This document shows, in pieces, positions 16,269 to 23,569 of a DNA stretch of 52,145 bases. The translations under genes and the position numbers were made by a program. The notes under the pieces are model-generated. The model was not told where the DNA came from, searched no databases, and saw only the letters and a list, made by a program, of their open reading frames with translations. This DNA is from Planctomycetota bacterium (GTDB lineage: Bacteria; Planctomycetota; Planctomycetia; Planctomycetales; Planctomycetaceae), in NCBI GenBank assembly GCA_016872645.1, contig VGZH01000037.1:1-52145 (forward strand), read 5' to 3'. The first letter of the stretch is position 1. Every line of letters begins with the position of its first letter.

Positions 16269-17504
16269 ATGCCCGAACTTCTCGATCGCTTTTTGAAGTA
16301 CGTCCAGATCGACACGCAAGCCGATGAACACAGCGAGTCCTCGCCGAGCACCGCCAAGCAGCTAAATCTCAGTCGTTTGCTGGCGGACGAGTGCAAGCAA
16401 CTCGGACTCAAGGAGGTTTCGCTCAGCAAACAGGGGGTCGTGCTGGCGACGATTCCGCAGACGGTCGCGCACCACGCGCCGACAATCGCGTGGGTGGCGC
16501 ACGTTGACACGTCTCCGGAGACGTCCGGCACGAACGTCAAGCCGATCGTGCATCGCGAGTACGATGGCAGCAATCTTGTGCTGCCAGGTGATCCGACGAA
16601 AGTCATTCGAGGCGACGAGAACCCCGATCTCTGCAACTTGCTGGGCGGCACGATCATCACAACCGACGGCACGACGCTGCTGGGGGCCGACGACAAAGCG
16701 GGCGTTGCGGTCATCATGTCCGCCGCCGAGCAGTTGATGAAACGTCGCGATCTCGCTCACGGCCCGATTCGGCTGGTCTTCACCTGCGACGAAGAGATCG
16801 GTCGAGGGACTCAGCACTTGAACATCAAAGATATCGACGCGGCGTGTGCCTACACGCTCGACGGTGATGGGCAAGGGAAAATCGACGGCGAAACGTTTTC
16901 GGCGGACCTTGCGATCGTGACTGTGACCGGCATCAACACGCACCCGTCGGTTGGCAAAGGTGCGATGGTCAATGCGATCCGCATTCTGTCCAGTTTCATC
17001 GCCGCGCTGCCGCGCGATCGTCTGAGCCCGGAAGCGACGGATGGCCGTGAGGGGTTCATTCATCCGTACTCCATCGAAGGGGGTGTGGCTCGCGCGGAAG
17101 CTCGCATGATTCTGCGGGACTTCGAGTTGGAACGACTGTCGGAATACGCGAGCCTGCTGGAACGGATTGCGACCGATGAACGAAATGCGAATCCCAAGGC
17201 TCGGATCGAAGTCACGATCAAGCAGCAGTACCGCAACATGCGTGAGGGGCTTGCGAAGGAGCCACGGGCAATCGCCAAAGCGGTGGAAGCCACCGCAGCG
17301 GCCGGACTCGAACCGCAGCTTTCGATCATTCGTGGTGGCACGGATGGATCGCTGCTGACCGCGCTGGGACTGCCGACCCCGAATCTCTCAACAGGCGAGC
17401 ACAACCCGCATTCACCATTGGAATGGACCAGCCTTGAAGAAATGCAATCTGCCGTCAACGTGTTGGTGCAGTTGGCGATTGCGTGGGGCCGCGAAGGGGA
17501 ATGA
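16269..17504 (+). CDS. pepT: Peptidase T (tripeptide aminopeptidase)
   Basis: A 411-residue M20 family zinc peptidase of normal PepT length. Visible metal-site motifs are AHVDTSPE (first His and Asp), LGADDKAG (bridging Asp), CDEEIGRG (general-base Glu and ligand Glu), TLDGDGQG and, near the C-terminus, STGEHNPHSPLEW with the last ligand. The dimerisation domain sits in the middle (about 205-310). It releases N-terminal residues from tripeptides in the cytoplasm. ATG at 16269 follows a GGGATCCC sequence without a strong ribosome site. A strong palindrome follows the stop and probably separates it from convergent cinA. Confidence 0.95.
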   Translation: MPELLDRFLKYVQIDTQADEHSESSPSTAKQLNLSRLLADECKQLGLKEVSLSKQGVVLATIPQTVAHHAPTIAWVAHVDTSPETSGTNVKPIVHREYDGSNLVLPGDPTKVIRGDENPDLCNLLGGTIITTDGTTLLGADDKAGVAVIMSAAEQLMKRRDLAHGPIRLVFTCDEEIGRGTQHLNIKDIDAACAYTLDGDGQGKIDGETFSADLAIVTVTGINTHPSVGKGAMVNAIRILSSFIAALPRDRLSPEATDGREGFIHPYSIEGGVARAEARMILRDFELERLSEYASLLERIATDERNANPKARIEVTIKQQYRNMREGLAKEPRAIAKAVEATAAAGLEPQLSIIRGGTDGSLLTALGLPTPNLSTGEHNPHSPLEWTSLEEMQSAVNVLVQLAIAWGREGE

Positions 17505-17512
17505 GTTGCAGG

Positions 17513-17575
17513 ATGGGTACTCCGGCCTGTCCCCAAGTGCCGACCGAAGAGGACGGGCCGGAGTACCCATCCTAC
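17513..17575. terminator. Near-perfect palindrome between convergent pepT and cinA
   Basis: GCAGGATGGGTACTCCGGCC is followed after a 20-odd-base loop by its inverted copy, GGCCGGAGTACCCATCCTAC, with only one or two mismatches over about 25 bases. It lies between two convergent stop codons and overlaps the cinA stop. No T-tract is seen, so it could be a REP-like element acting as a bidirectional transcription stop. Confidence 0.7.
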
Positions 17576-18789
17576 GAATGAGCGAGACGCAAACGCAGCA
17601 GATCTAGGGCTGATTTCGCTGCGCGGTTGCGTGCGAACGAGACATCGGCGACGGGGATGTGCTCCTGGACTTCCACGCCGTTTGCATCCGCCAATGCGAG
17701 GCCGAGTCGAGGAATTCCATCCGTCTTCAATGAGCCGGCAATCGAGAGCGCGTAGTCGGAACCGAATCGCTCGCGAGTCTGTTGTGCCAGTTGGCGAGCG
17801 CGTTCATGGGGCAGGTGTTCATCGTGCACTGCCAAAGCGGGCAGGTTGAAAGCCCGCCCCACGACAACGCCGATCAGTCCGCCAAAGAAGCAGTTCTCAC
17901 TGTTTGGCACCGCCGTGAGCCACAAGGACAGCACGCCGCCAGTGACTTCGTCGGCGACGGCAACCGTCTGGCCGCGACGATGCAATTCGCGGACGATGAT
18001 GTCTTCGAGTTGCTCGTCCTCTTCGCCGAAGACAAGTTCTGCCAGTCGTTCGTGGATGAGTTGTTTCGTAGCAGCGATCTTCGATTCGCATTCGGACTCG
18101 GTCGTGCCGTGAGCTTCGATTCGCAGAGTGATTGTCCCTTCGTGGACGGTGATGCCGACTTCGGGGTCCCGGCCGCGAGCGGTCACGTCGCCGAGCATCT
18201 CCTCGCAGGCCGATTCACCGACGCCGTAACAATTGACTCGCGCGCGGCGGATGACTTTGTTGGACTGAGGCAGTCGCGGCAACACACGGTCGCGGAACAT
18301 CGGCTTCATCTCGCTGGGAACGCCCGGCATCGCGGCGATCCGGCAGGTGGAACCGTCCGGCCGAGGAAGTTCCCACCATATTCCCGGCGCACTGCCATGC
18401 GGATTTTCGATTGGTTCGCTGCCAGCGGGAAACATGGCTTGGATGACGTTTCGCTCCGGCATGACTCGCTTGCGTTTGACGAACATGTCACGGATGTGCT
18501 GCAAGCTGGGCTCATGGAGCACGAGTTCCACTCCGGTCAGATCCGCCAAGACTTGTCGCGTAAGGTCGTCCAGCGTTGGACCAAGTCCGCCACTGATGAG
18601 CACGATGTCCGAACGCCGCAGGGCCGCTCGCAGAATCTCCACGTTTGCTGTCCGGTCGTCAGCAATGGTTGTGTGCAGCAATACTGGAATTCCGACCGAG
18701 GCGAGTTCGATGCTCAGCCATTGGCTGTTCGTGTCCAGTTTGGCTCCGGTGGTCAATTCGGTCCCGATGGCAATGATTTCAGCGTGCAT
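17572..18789 (-). CDS. cinA: CinA-family protein with a degenerate nicotinamide amidase domain
   Basis: A 405-residue protein. Residues 1-170 are the molybdopterin-binding-like (COG1058) domain, with IAIGTELTTG, SGGLGPTLDDLT and MPGVPSEMK, linked to ADP-ribose pyrophosphatase activity in CinA. Residues 255-405 match the C-terminal NMN amidase (PncC) domain in overall shape. The catalytic stretch AESCTGG is replaced here by ADEVTGG (279-285): the nucleophilic Ser becomes Glu281 and Cys becomes Val282. The downstream region that normally holds the catalytic Tyr/Lys is also altered (GLIGVVVGRAF). The amidase half is therefore probably inactive, while the N-terminal half looks intact. The start codon follows a C-rich leader hairpin. 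Confidence 0.88.
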   Translation of the reverse strand: MHAEIIAIGTELTTGAKLDTNSQWLSIELASVGIPVLLHTTIADDRTANVEILRAALRRSDIVLISGGLGPTLDDLTRQVLADLTGVELVLHEPSLQHIRDMFVKRKRVMPERNVIQAMFPAGSEPIENPHGSAPGIWWELPRPDGSTCRIAAMPGVPSEMKPMFRDRVLPRLPQSNKVIRRARVNCYGVGESACEEMLGDVTARGRDPEVGITVHEGTITLRIEAHGTTESECESKIAATKQLIHERLAELVFGEEDEQLEDIIVRELHRRGQTVAVADEVTGGVLSLWLTAVPNSENCFFGGLIGVVVGRAFNLPALAVHDEHLPHERARQLAQQTRERFGSDYALSIAGSLKTDGIPRLGLALADANGVEVQEHIPVADVSFARNRAAKSALDLLRLRLAHS

Positions 18790-18796
18790 GATTGGC

Positions 18797-18824
18797 GGGA
18801 GGGGTTAGGGTTAGGGGCTTGGGG
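18797..18824 (+). repeat. Telomere-like G-quadruplex-capable tract just upstream of cinA
   Basis: GGG-A-GGGG-TTA-GGG-TTA-GGGG-CTT-GGGG on the plus strand begins 7 bases before the leftward cinA ATG. A matching C-rich arm (CTAACCCC, AAACCCCGAACC) lies at about 18888-18913. In the cinA mRNA these could pair into a hairpin covering the start region, where no Shine-Dalgarno sequence is visible. Confidence 0.65.
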
Positions 18825-19070
18825 TTACGGAAAGTACAAATGCTCGGTTGTTGGTAGAAGTGTTGCTGAGTGGTCGTGCGTGTTTCACTAACCCCTATTC
18901 TCAAACCCCGAACCTCTGCCAAGGCCGGTCGTAGCGGTCATCCGTGTGGCACAAGCGGCGAGAAGTTTTCGCAAGCTGGAGCGGTCGTGGCTCCGAAGTC
19001 GAAGACGCGGAATGGTGTCTCCCGAACCAGGCTCTTGCCGGATCGGGAAGCCGCCGTCTAGCTTGATGTC

Positions 19071-19664
19071 GTGGAATTGGCCGTTCGACCTCGCCGGAAA
19101 CCGACCGTGAGAAAGCTGCATCTGATTCTGCTGTCGCTCATCGCCGCGGTGCCGGGGGGCTACTTGTGTTATTTGCTGGGGACGGCTCTGACTGTTCCGC
19201 GGCACGATCTTTGGAACAAGCCGCTGTTGGGCACCGCGGTTGTTTCGACGGGCTTGCTGGTCTTAGCAGCGGCGGTGGTTTGGCCGTTGCTTTACGCGGT
19301 TGCGTTTTACGACGATCCCAACAAGAGCAAGAAGGCCGAGGAACCCGATGCGGCTGATGACGGGGAAGGCAGCGCTGCAGCGGGAGGTGCTGAAACACCC
19401 AAGACACCACGAGGCGATAGCTTTGAGGATGAAGATATCGATGTCTTAGAAAACGAAGGCATCGAGCCCGGCGGTGATGACGCGGACGAATTCGAGGAAG
19501 TCTCGGAAGACTCGGAGTTCGATCTCGACGAGGCATCCATCGATACCGCCGAGACCGTCGACTTCGATCCGGGAGACGATGAATTCGCCGGCCTCGACCT
19601 GGAGGACGAAGAGGTGGAGGAAGAAGAGGCTCCGAAAAAGAAGGCCAAGAAAAAGAAGAAGTAA
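19071..19664 (+). CDS. Two-helix membrane protein with long acidic tail and lysine-rich end
   Basis: A protein of about 197 residues (GTG start at 19071; a GTG at 19107 is an alternative giving a tighter N-terminus). It has two transmembrane helices (about 15-38 and 48-76) and then a cytoplasmic-type tail of about 120 residues dominated by D and E (SFEDEDIDVLENEGIEPGGD and similar), ending in a run of lysines interrupted by A. No family is recognised. Acidic tails with a basic end are seen on planctomycete membrane proteins of unknown role. The upstream gap (18914-19070) shows no other feature. Confidence 0.65.
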   Translation: MELAVRPRRKPTVRKLHLILLSLIAAVPGGYLCYLLGTALTVPRHDLWNKPLLGTAVVSTGLLVLAAAVVWPLLYAVAFYDDPNKSKKAEEPDAADDGEGSAAAGGAETPKTPRGDSFEDEDIDVLENEGIEPGGDDADEFEEVSEDSEFDLDEASIDTAETVDFDPGDDEFAGLDLEDEEVEEEEAPKKKAKKKKK

Positions 19665-19675
19665 CCGTTTGGCGG

Positions 19676-20404
19676 TCACGCTTCCGGCTTGGTGAGGAAG
19701 CGGTAGCCGGTGCCTCGCACAGACAAAATATGGCGCGGAGCGGACGGATTGAGTTCGATCAATTTGCGGAGCCGCAGCACGAAGTTGTCGATGGTCCGCG
19801 GCATCACGTTGGAATCGCTACCCCATACGTCTTCCAAGATTTGTCCGCGTGAAAGAACTTTGCCGTCGTTGTTCAGGAAGTAGCGCAGCAGTTGCACTTC
19901 CATCGTGGTCAAGTCGTGCGTTTGGCCATGAACTGTCAGTTCGAAGCGGCTGAAATCGATCTTGGCGTCACCGAATTGACGGACGTCTGACTCCGGTTCC
20001 AATTCGCGTGGAACCGCCGGCAGCGACGAGTTGTCGATCGGGTGCCGATCGATCAAGTTGCGAACGCGGCTGAGCAGTTCGGGCAATGCGAACGGCTTGC
20101 TCATGTATTGATCGCAACCGGCGTCGAACCCGGCGGTGCGGTCTTCGCTGAGCGTACGGGCGCTGAGCACTAGGATCGGCACTTGCTTGTCGATCAGCCG
20201 GATTTCACGACAGATTTCGTAGCCGCTCATTCCCGGCAGCATCAAATCCAACAAGACGAGATTGAACCGCGGCTCCGCCTGGCGGAACGATCTGAGCGCG
20301 ACATCTCCGTTGCCGGCGACAACGGCTTCGAAGCCTTCCTGCTCGAAGTTGAACTTCAAGCCATCCGCCAACGCGGATTCATCCTCGACAATTAGGATTC
20401 GCAT
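19676..20404 (-). CDS. OmpR/PhoB-type response regulator
   Basis: A 242-residue two-component regulator. The receiver domain (1-120) has the acidic pocket (VEDE), phosphoacceptor Asp in LVLLDLMLPGMSG, and switch residues in LSARTLSED and SKPFALPEL. The C-terminal winged helix (about 145-240) has the Trans_reg_C pattern (TTMEVQLLRYFLNNDGKVLS, VRLRKLIE-like recognition region and VRGTGYRF). It overlaps the upstream kinase gene by 13 bases, so they are a cognate pair. The target genes are unknown; the operon with a glycosyltransferase suggests envelope control. Confidence 0.95.
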   Translation of the reverse strand: MRILIVEDESALADGLKFNFEQEGFEAVVAGNGDVALRSFRQAEPRFNLVLLDLMLPGMSGYEICREIRLIDKQVPILVLSARTLSEDRTAGFDAGCDQYMSKPFALPELLSRVRNLIDRHPIDNSSLPAVPRELEPESDVRQFGDAKIDFSRFELTVHGQTHDLTTMEVQLLRYFLNNDGKVLSRGQILEDVWGSDSNVMPRTIDNFVLRLRKLIELNPSAPRHILSVRGTGYRFLTKPEA

Positions 20405-21360
20405 AACGGTTCAATTGGCTTGGGAGAGGATTCCGCGGGCGAGTCGAGAGACTCGCTGATGATGGCGCGGCCGGGAAGATCGACCTCAAACAGGCTGCCC
20501 GAACCCACCGGTCGATGCAGTACTCGCACCTTGCCTTTGAGCAGACTGACCAGCGTTCGCACGATGTACAGGCCGACGCCGGTTCCTTTCTGTCGGCGTT
20601 CAAGTTCGCTGCCGCCTCGATAAAAAATTTTGAAGATGCGGTTGCGCAGGTGCGGAGCGACTCCCTCACCGTTGTCGATGATCTGTGTGACGACCCGGCT
20701 GTCTTCCGTCAGTCGGACATGCACGTCGGCGCGCGGTGGTGTTCCGCCGTACTTGATCGCGTTGTCGATCAGGTTGCCGAAGATCATTTCCAGCGGCATT
20801 CGTCGTGCGCGGATGACGGCCGGCTCGATGTCGAACGTGAAGACTTCATCCACGATTTTCTGGTGATGTCGAGCCGCCAGTTCAGCGCAGCGATGCAGCA
20901 GCGGTTCGAGTTCGATGTCTTCCGGGTCCGCCTCCTGCCCGATGGCGTCCAACCGGGCGACCTCCAACAACTGGTTGATCAAGTGGTCCAGACGGATCAG
21001 CTCGCCGTCCATGACTTTCAAAAACTCCTCTTGCTGCCTTGGCTCGACATGCCGCATCCGCAGCGTGTCGAGATACAGCCGCAGAGAGGCGATCGGCGTC
21101 TTCAACTCGTGTGTCACACTGTCGATGAAGTTCGACTGCCGTTGATTGAGCCGCACCTCTTTCACGGTGAGGAACAAGTAAAACCCAGAGACCACCAGGA
21201 TCAAAGCGAACACGACCGTTCCGATCGTCAGCGCGCTCCAGGCGCTCCAATTCGCCAGCAGGACGATCCAACACACCATCAGCACGACGTTGAGCAGCAT
21301 CAAGACGACGCTCAGCGTGATTGGCAAATGCAACGTGCGACGTTTGCGGGCGTAAGACAT
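20392..21360 (-). CDS. Sensor histidine kinase without a periplasmic sensor domain
   Basis: A 322-residue membrane histidine kinase. Two transmembrane helices (about 12-35 and 41-65) are joined by only a few residues, so there is no periplasmic sensor domain. The HisKA motif is SVTHELKTPIASLRLYLD, and the ATPase domain has NLIDNAIKYGG, DNGEGVAP and GTGVGLYIV. It phosphorylates the regulator encoded immediately downstream. The ATG at 21360 directly precedes the first helix and follows the glycosyltransferase stop by 2 bases; the frame is open further upstream, but that part is inside the glycosyltransferase gene. With such a short loop it resembles intramembrane-sensing kinases that read membrane or envelope stress. 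Confidence 0.93.
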   Translation of the reverse strand: MSYARKRRTLHLPITLSVVLMLLNVVLMVCWIVLLANWSAWSALTIGTVVFALILVVSGFYLFLTVKEVRLNQRQSNFIDSVTHELKTPIASLRLYLDTLRMRHVEPRQQEEFLKVMDGELIRLDHLINQLLEVARLDAIGQEADPEDIELEPLLHRCAELAARHHQKIVDEVFTFDIEPAVIRARRMPLEMIFGNLIDNAIKYGGTPPRADVHVRLTEDSRVVTQIIDNGEGVAPHLRNRIFKIFYRGGSELERRQKGTGVGLYIVRTLVSLLKGKVRVLHRPVGSGSLFEVDLPGRAIISESLDSPAESSPKPIEPLCES

Positions 21361-21362
21361 AG

Positions 21363-22118
21363 CTAGGGACGCGGGCTGAGTGGCGGTGGCTGAGGTGGCC
21401 GTACAGGCGTGCCGCACAGTCTGTCGAGACCCAGCCGAAAAATCACCCACAACGCGGCGACCGACTCTTTCCAATTGATCTTCGACGTGCCGAAGCGGCG
21501 ATCCTCGAAAGTGATCGGCGTCTCCTCGAATGAGCAGCCGACAGCGCGGCAGCGATACAGCAACTCTTCCTGAAAGGCGTAGCCGCGTGCTCGAATGCGT
21601 TTCCAGTCGATCTCGGCTAGCTTCGCGACCCGATAACAGCGGAAGCTGCCGCTGTTGTCACTCGTTCGCAGGCCGAGCAACAGCCGCGCGTAAAAGTTGA
21701 TGCCGCGGCTCATGAAGGACCGCCGCCAATTCCAGCCAAGCACTCCGCCACCGGGGACGTATCGCGAGCCAATCGCCACATCGACGCGATTGAGGCACTC
21801 GCGAATCGTCGGCAAATAACGGGGATGATGGCTGAAGTCGGCATCCATGTTGAGCACTTGATCGTAGCCGTATTCAATGGCCAATCGAAATCCGGCAACC
21901 GTTGCTGTACCGAGTCCCAGCTTACCGGCTCGATGCAGCACTTTGATGCGCGAGTCGGCAGCCGCCAGATCTTCCGCCAGCTGTCCAGTCCCATCGGGCG
22001 AGTTGTCGTCGATTACCAACACGTCCGCGTCCGGAGCGATCGCGTGGATTTCGGGGATCAACCTGGGCAGGTTCTCGTACTCGTTGTACGTGCAGAGCGT
22101 GATCAGCAATCTCGGCAC
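21363..22118 (-). CDS. GT2 glycosyltransferase, dolichol/polyprenol-phosphate mannose synthase-like
   Basis: A 251-residue GT-A fold enzyme of the DPM1-like subfamily. Visible motifs are TLCTYNEYENLPRLI at the N-terminus, VIDDNSPDGTG (nucleotide binding), NMDADFSHHPRYLP (the DAD metal motif plus the DPM-typical SHHP), GSRYVPGG and the RRSFMSRG region. It lacks the C-terminal membrane helices of some family members. The likely reaction is transfer of a hexose from a nucleotide sugar to a polyprenyl phosphate, supplying lipid-linked sugar for periplasmic glycosylation. It starts right after the repeat-protein stop (one base) and is followed by the kinase gene after 2 bases, so all four genes form one operon. 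Confidence 0.93.
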   Translation of the reverse strand: MPRLLITLCTYNEYENLPRLIPEIHAIAPDADVLVIDDNSPDGTGQLAEDLAAADSRIKVLHRAGKLGLGTATVAGFRLAIEYGYDQVLNMDADFSHHPRYLPTIRECLNRVDVAIGSRYVPGGGVLGWNWRRSFMSRGINFYARLLLGLRTSDNSGSFRCYRVAKLAEIDWKRIRARGYAFQEELLYRCRAVGCSFEETPITFEDRRFGTSKINWKESVAALWVIFRLGLDRLCGTPVRPPQPPPLSPRP

Positions 22119-22119
22119 G

Positions 22120-23292
22120 TTAGCGGTTCTCTTCGGGCAAGTAGACGTCGGGCAGGATCAATTGGTTTCGAGCCGGTTCTGGAGGAGCCTCCAGCGCGGG
22201 AATCTTGGGGACACGCGCGTTTCGCTGAGGGACTGGCTGTGGCTGGCGAACGTCAACCTCGACCGGCAGTTCTTCGCGTGGCGACGGAGGGGGCGGCAAC
22301 TCAAGACGGTTTGCGATCCCAGCAGCGGGGACTTCCTTTGGTGGCGAACCAGGAGCTTGCAAGAAAGCCTGAATGTGTGGACCACGGCCCGCCAATTTCC
22401 AAGCGGCGTTGAGGAACTCACCGGCTCGTGAGTCTTCATCGAAGTGCAGCAGCACGCCCATCAAGAACAGTCGATCAGGATCGCGTAACTCGGCGCTCGT
22501 CCAATCAGCGACCCGTTGCAGGTAATCGACTTTGTGATCGACGTTCTCGACACCGTAAACCTCGTCGAGCGACTTGCCAGTCCGCGCGGACTGCGGATCG
22601 ACCTGCAATCCGCGCTTCAGTTTCGAGACCGCGTGTGAGTACCGACCCATCGCAACCAATGCGAACGCCTGGCGGAAATAAACCTCGCCCCGGTCCTCGG
22701 CCTCGCGCTGAGCCTCAAGGTATCGCAAATACGCTTTGACGTTCTGCCCTTCGTGCAACCATCGATCCCCTTCGGCTTGAAACTTTTTGCTGCGCTCTTT
22801 TCCCACTCGTGATGATCCGCTGACGGTTCTAACGACGGTCTCGTCATTGGGTGGAGGAGTAAGGTTCTCGCGTCGCTCGGCGTGTTGCTGGACGACATCG
22901 AATACGTTGGGCTGCTTCGGTTGGAGTGGATCAGCGACGACCACTCGTGGACGAGCGAACGCTCGATCACGCGGCGGATTCACGATGGTCAGTTCCATCG
23001 GCACTGTCGTCTGCTGCACGATGAATCCGGGATAAACCGGATAGACCGTCGGTGCCCAACCCCACGGCGAATATCTCACTCCGGAAAAGCTGGACCGATA
23101 AAAACCACCCGATGACAAAAAGTAGCTGCTGTCGAAGCCCACCAGCGGTGTGTGCCAGCCGTAATAGTCGGTGACGCAATGTGGCCGAGCGTAGTAGTTC
23201 AGCCCGAAGTGAAAATGCCCCGCTTGCGTCGGCTGAGCCGGAATGCTCAGGCAGGCCGCCAGAACCAGCGCGCTCGTCCAACTATTTCGCAT
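22120..23292 (-). CDS. Secreted TPR-like protein
   Basis: A 390-residue protein with a signal peptide (MRNSWTSALVLAACLSIPAQ, cut near TQA). The N-terminal third is rich in Y, F, G, H and S, as in surface or matrix proteins. The centre (about 170-310) has helical repeats of TPR type, with the A-x-x-x-A-x-x-x-G-R-Y-x-x-A pattern seen in FRQAFALVAMGRYSHAVSKL. The C-terminal 80 residues are proline-rich and disordered. It is the first gene of the operon with the glycosyltransferase and the two-component system. The function is unknown; a periplasmic scaffold is plausible. Confidence 0.75.
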   Translation of the reverse strand: MRNSWTSALVLAACLSIPAQPTQAGHFHFGLNYYARPHCVTDYYGWHTPLVGFDSSYFLSSGGFYRSSFSGVRYSPWGWAPTVYPVYPGFIVQQTTVPMELTIVNPPRDRAFARPRVVVADPLQPKQPNVFDVVQQHAERRENLTPPPNDETVVRTVSGSSRVGKERSKKFQAEGDRWLHEGQNVKAYLRYLEAQREAEDRGEVYFRQAFALVAMGRYSHAVSKLKRGLQVDPQSARTGKSLDEVYGVENVDHKVDYLQRVADWTSAELRDPDRLFLMGVLLHFDEDSRAGEFLNAAWKLAGRGPHIQAFLQAPGSPPKEVPAAGIANRLELPPPPSPREELPVEVDVRQPQPVPQRNARVPKIPALEAPPEPARNQLILPDVYLPEENR

Positions 23293-23569
23293 AATGGGAG
23301 CTCCCCAAGTCGGTCAGTATTTTTAGGCTGACCCAAACGCTTCTAACCGAGTCGATGCCCAGTCGAGTCAGCCGGGAAGGCTGAACGGCGAAAATCACTC
23401 AGCAGATTATCAAGGCAACAGACCAACCAGGTCAAATCGGATTTTTGCAGGCCAATCACAATCCTGGGAGTCGGTGTTAGTTGAACCGGTGAATCCGTGG
23501 CGACATATTCCGGGTACGAGCGGTGATTTATGATCACCGAGTCGGCCGATCCAGTTTCAGGAGGTTCTG
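23293..23569. other. 277-bp divergent intergenic region
   Basis: The promoters of the leftward repeat-protein operon and the rightward fusion gene should lie here. A small hairpin, TCAGCC-GGGAA-GGCTGA, is visible near 23368-23385. The rightward gene has a clear ribosome site (AGGAGG) 7 bases before its ATG. Confidence 0.5.

Noticed and set aside
17841-17860. GGGCAGGTTGAAAGCCCGCC, similar to the repeat string at 26651-26668
   Set aside because: It lies inside cinA coding sequence, so it is not counted as an element copy.
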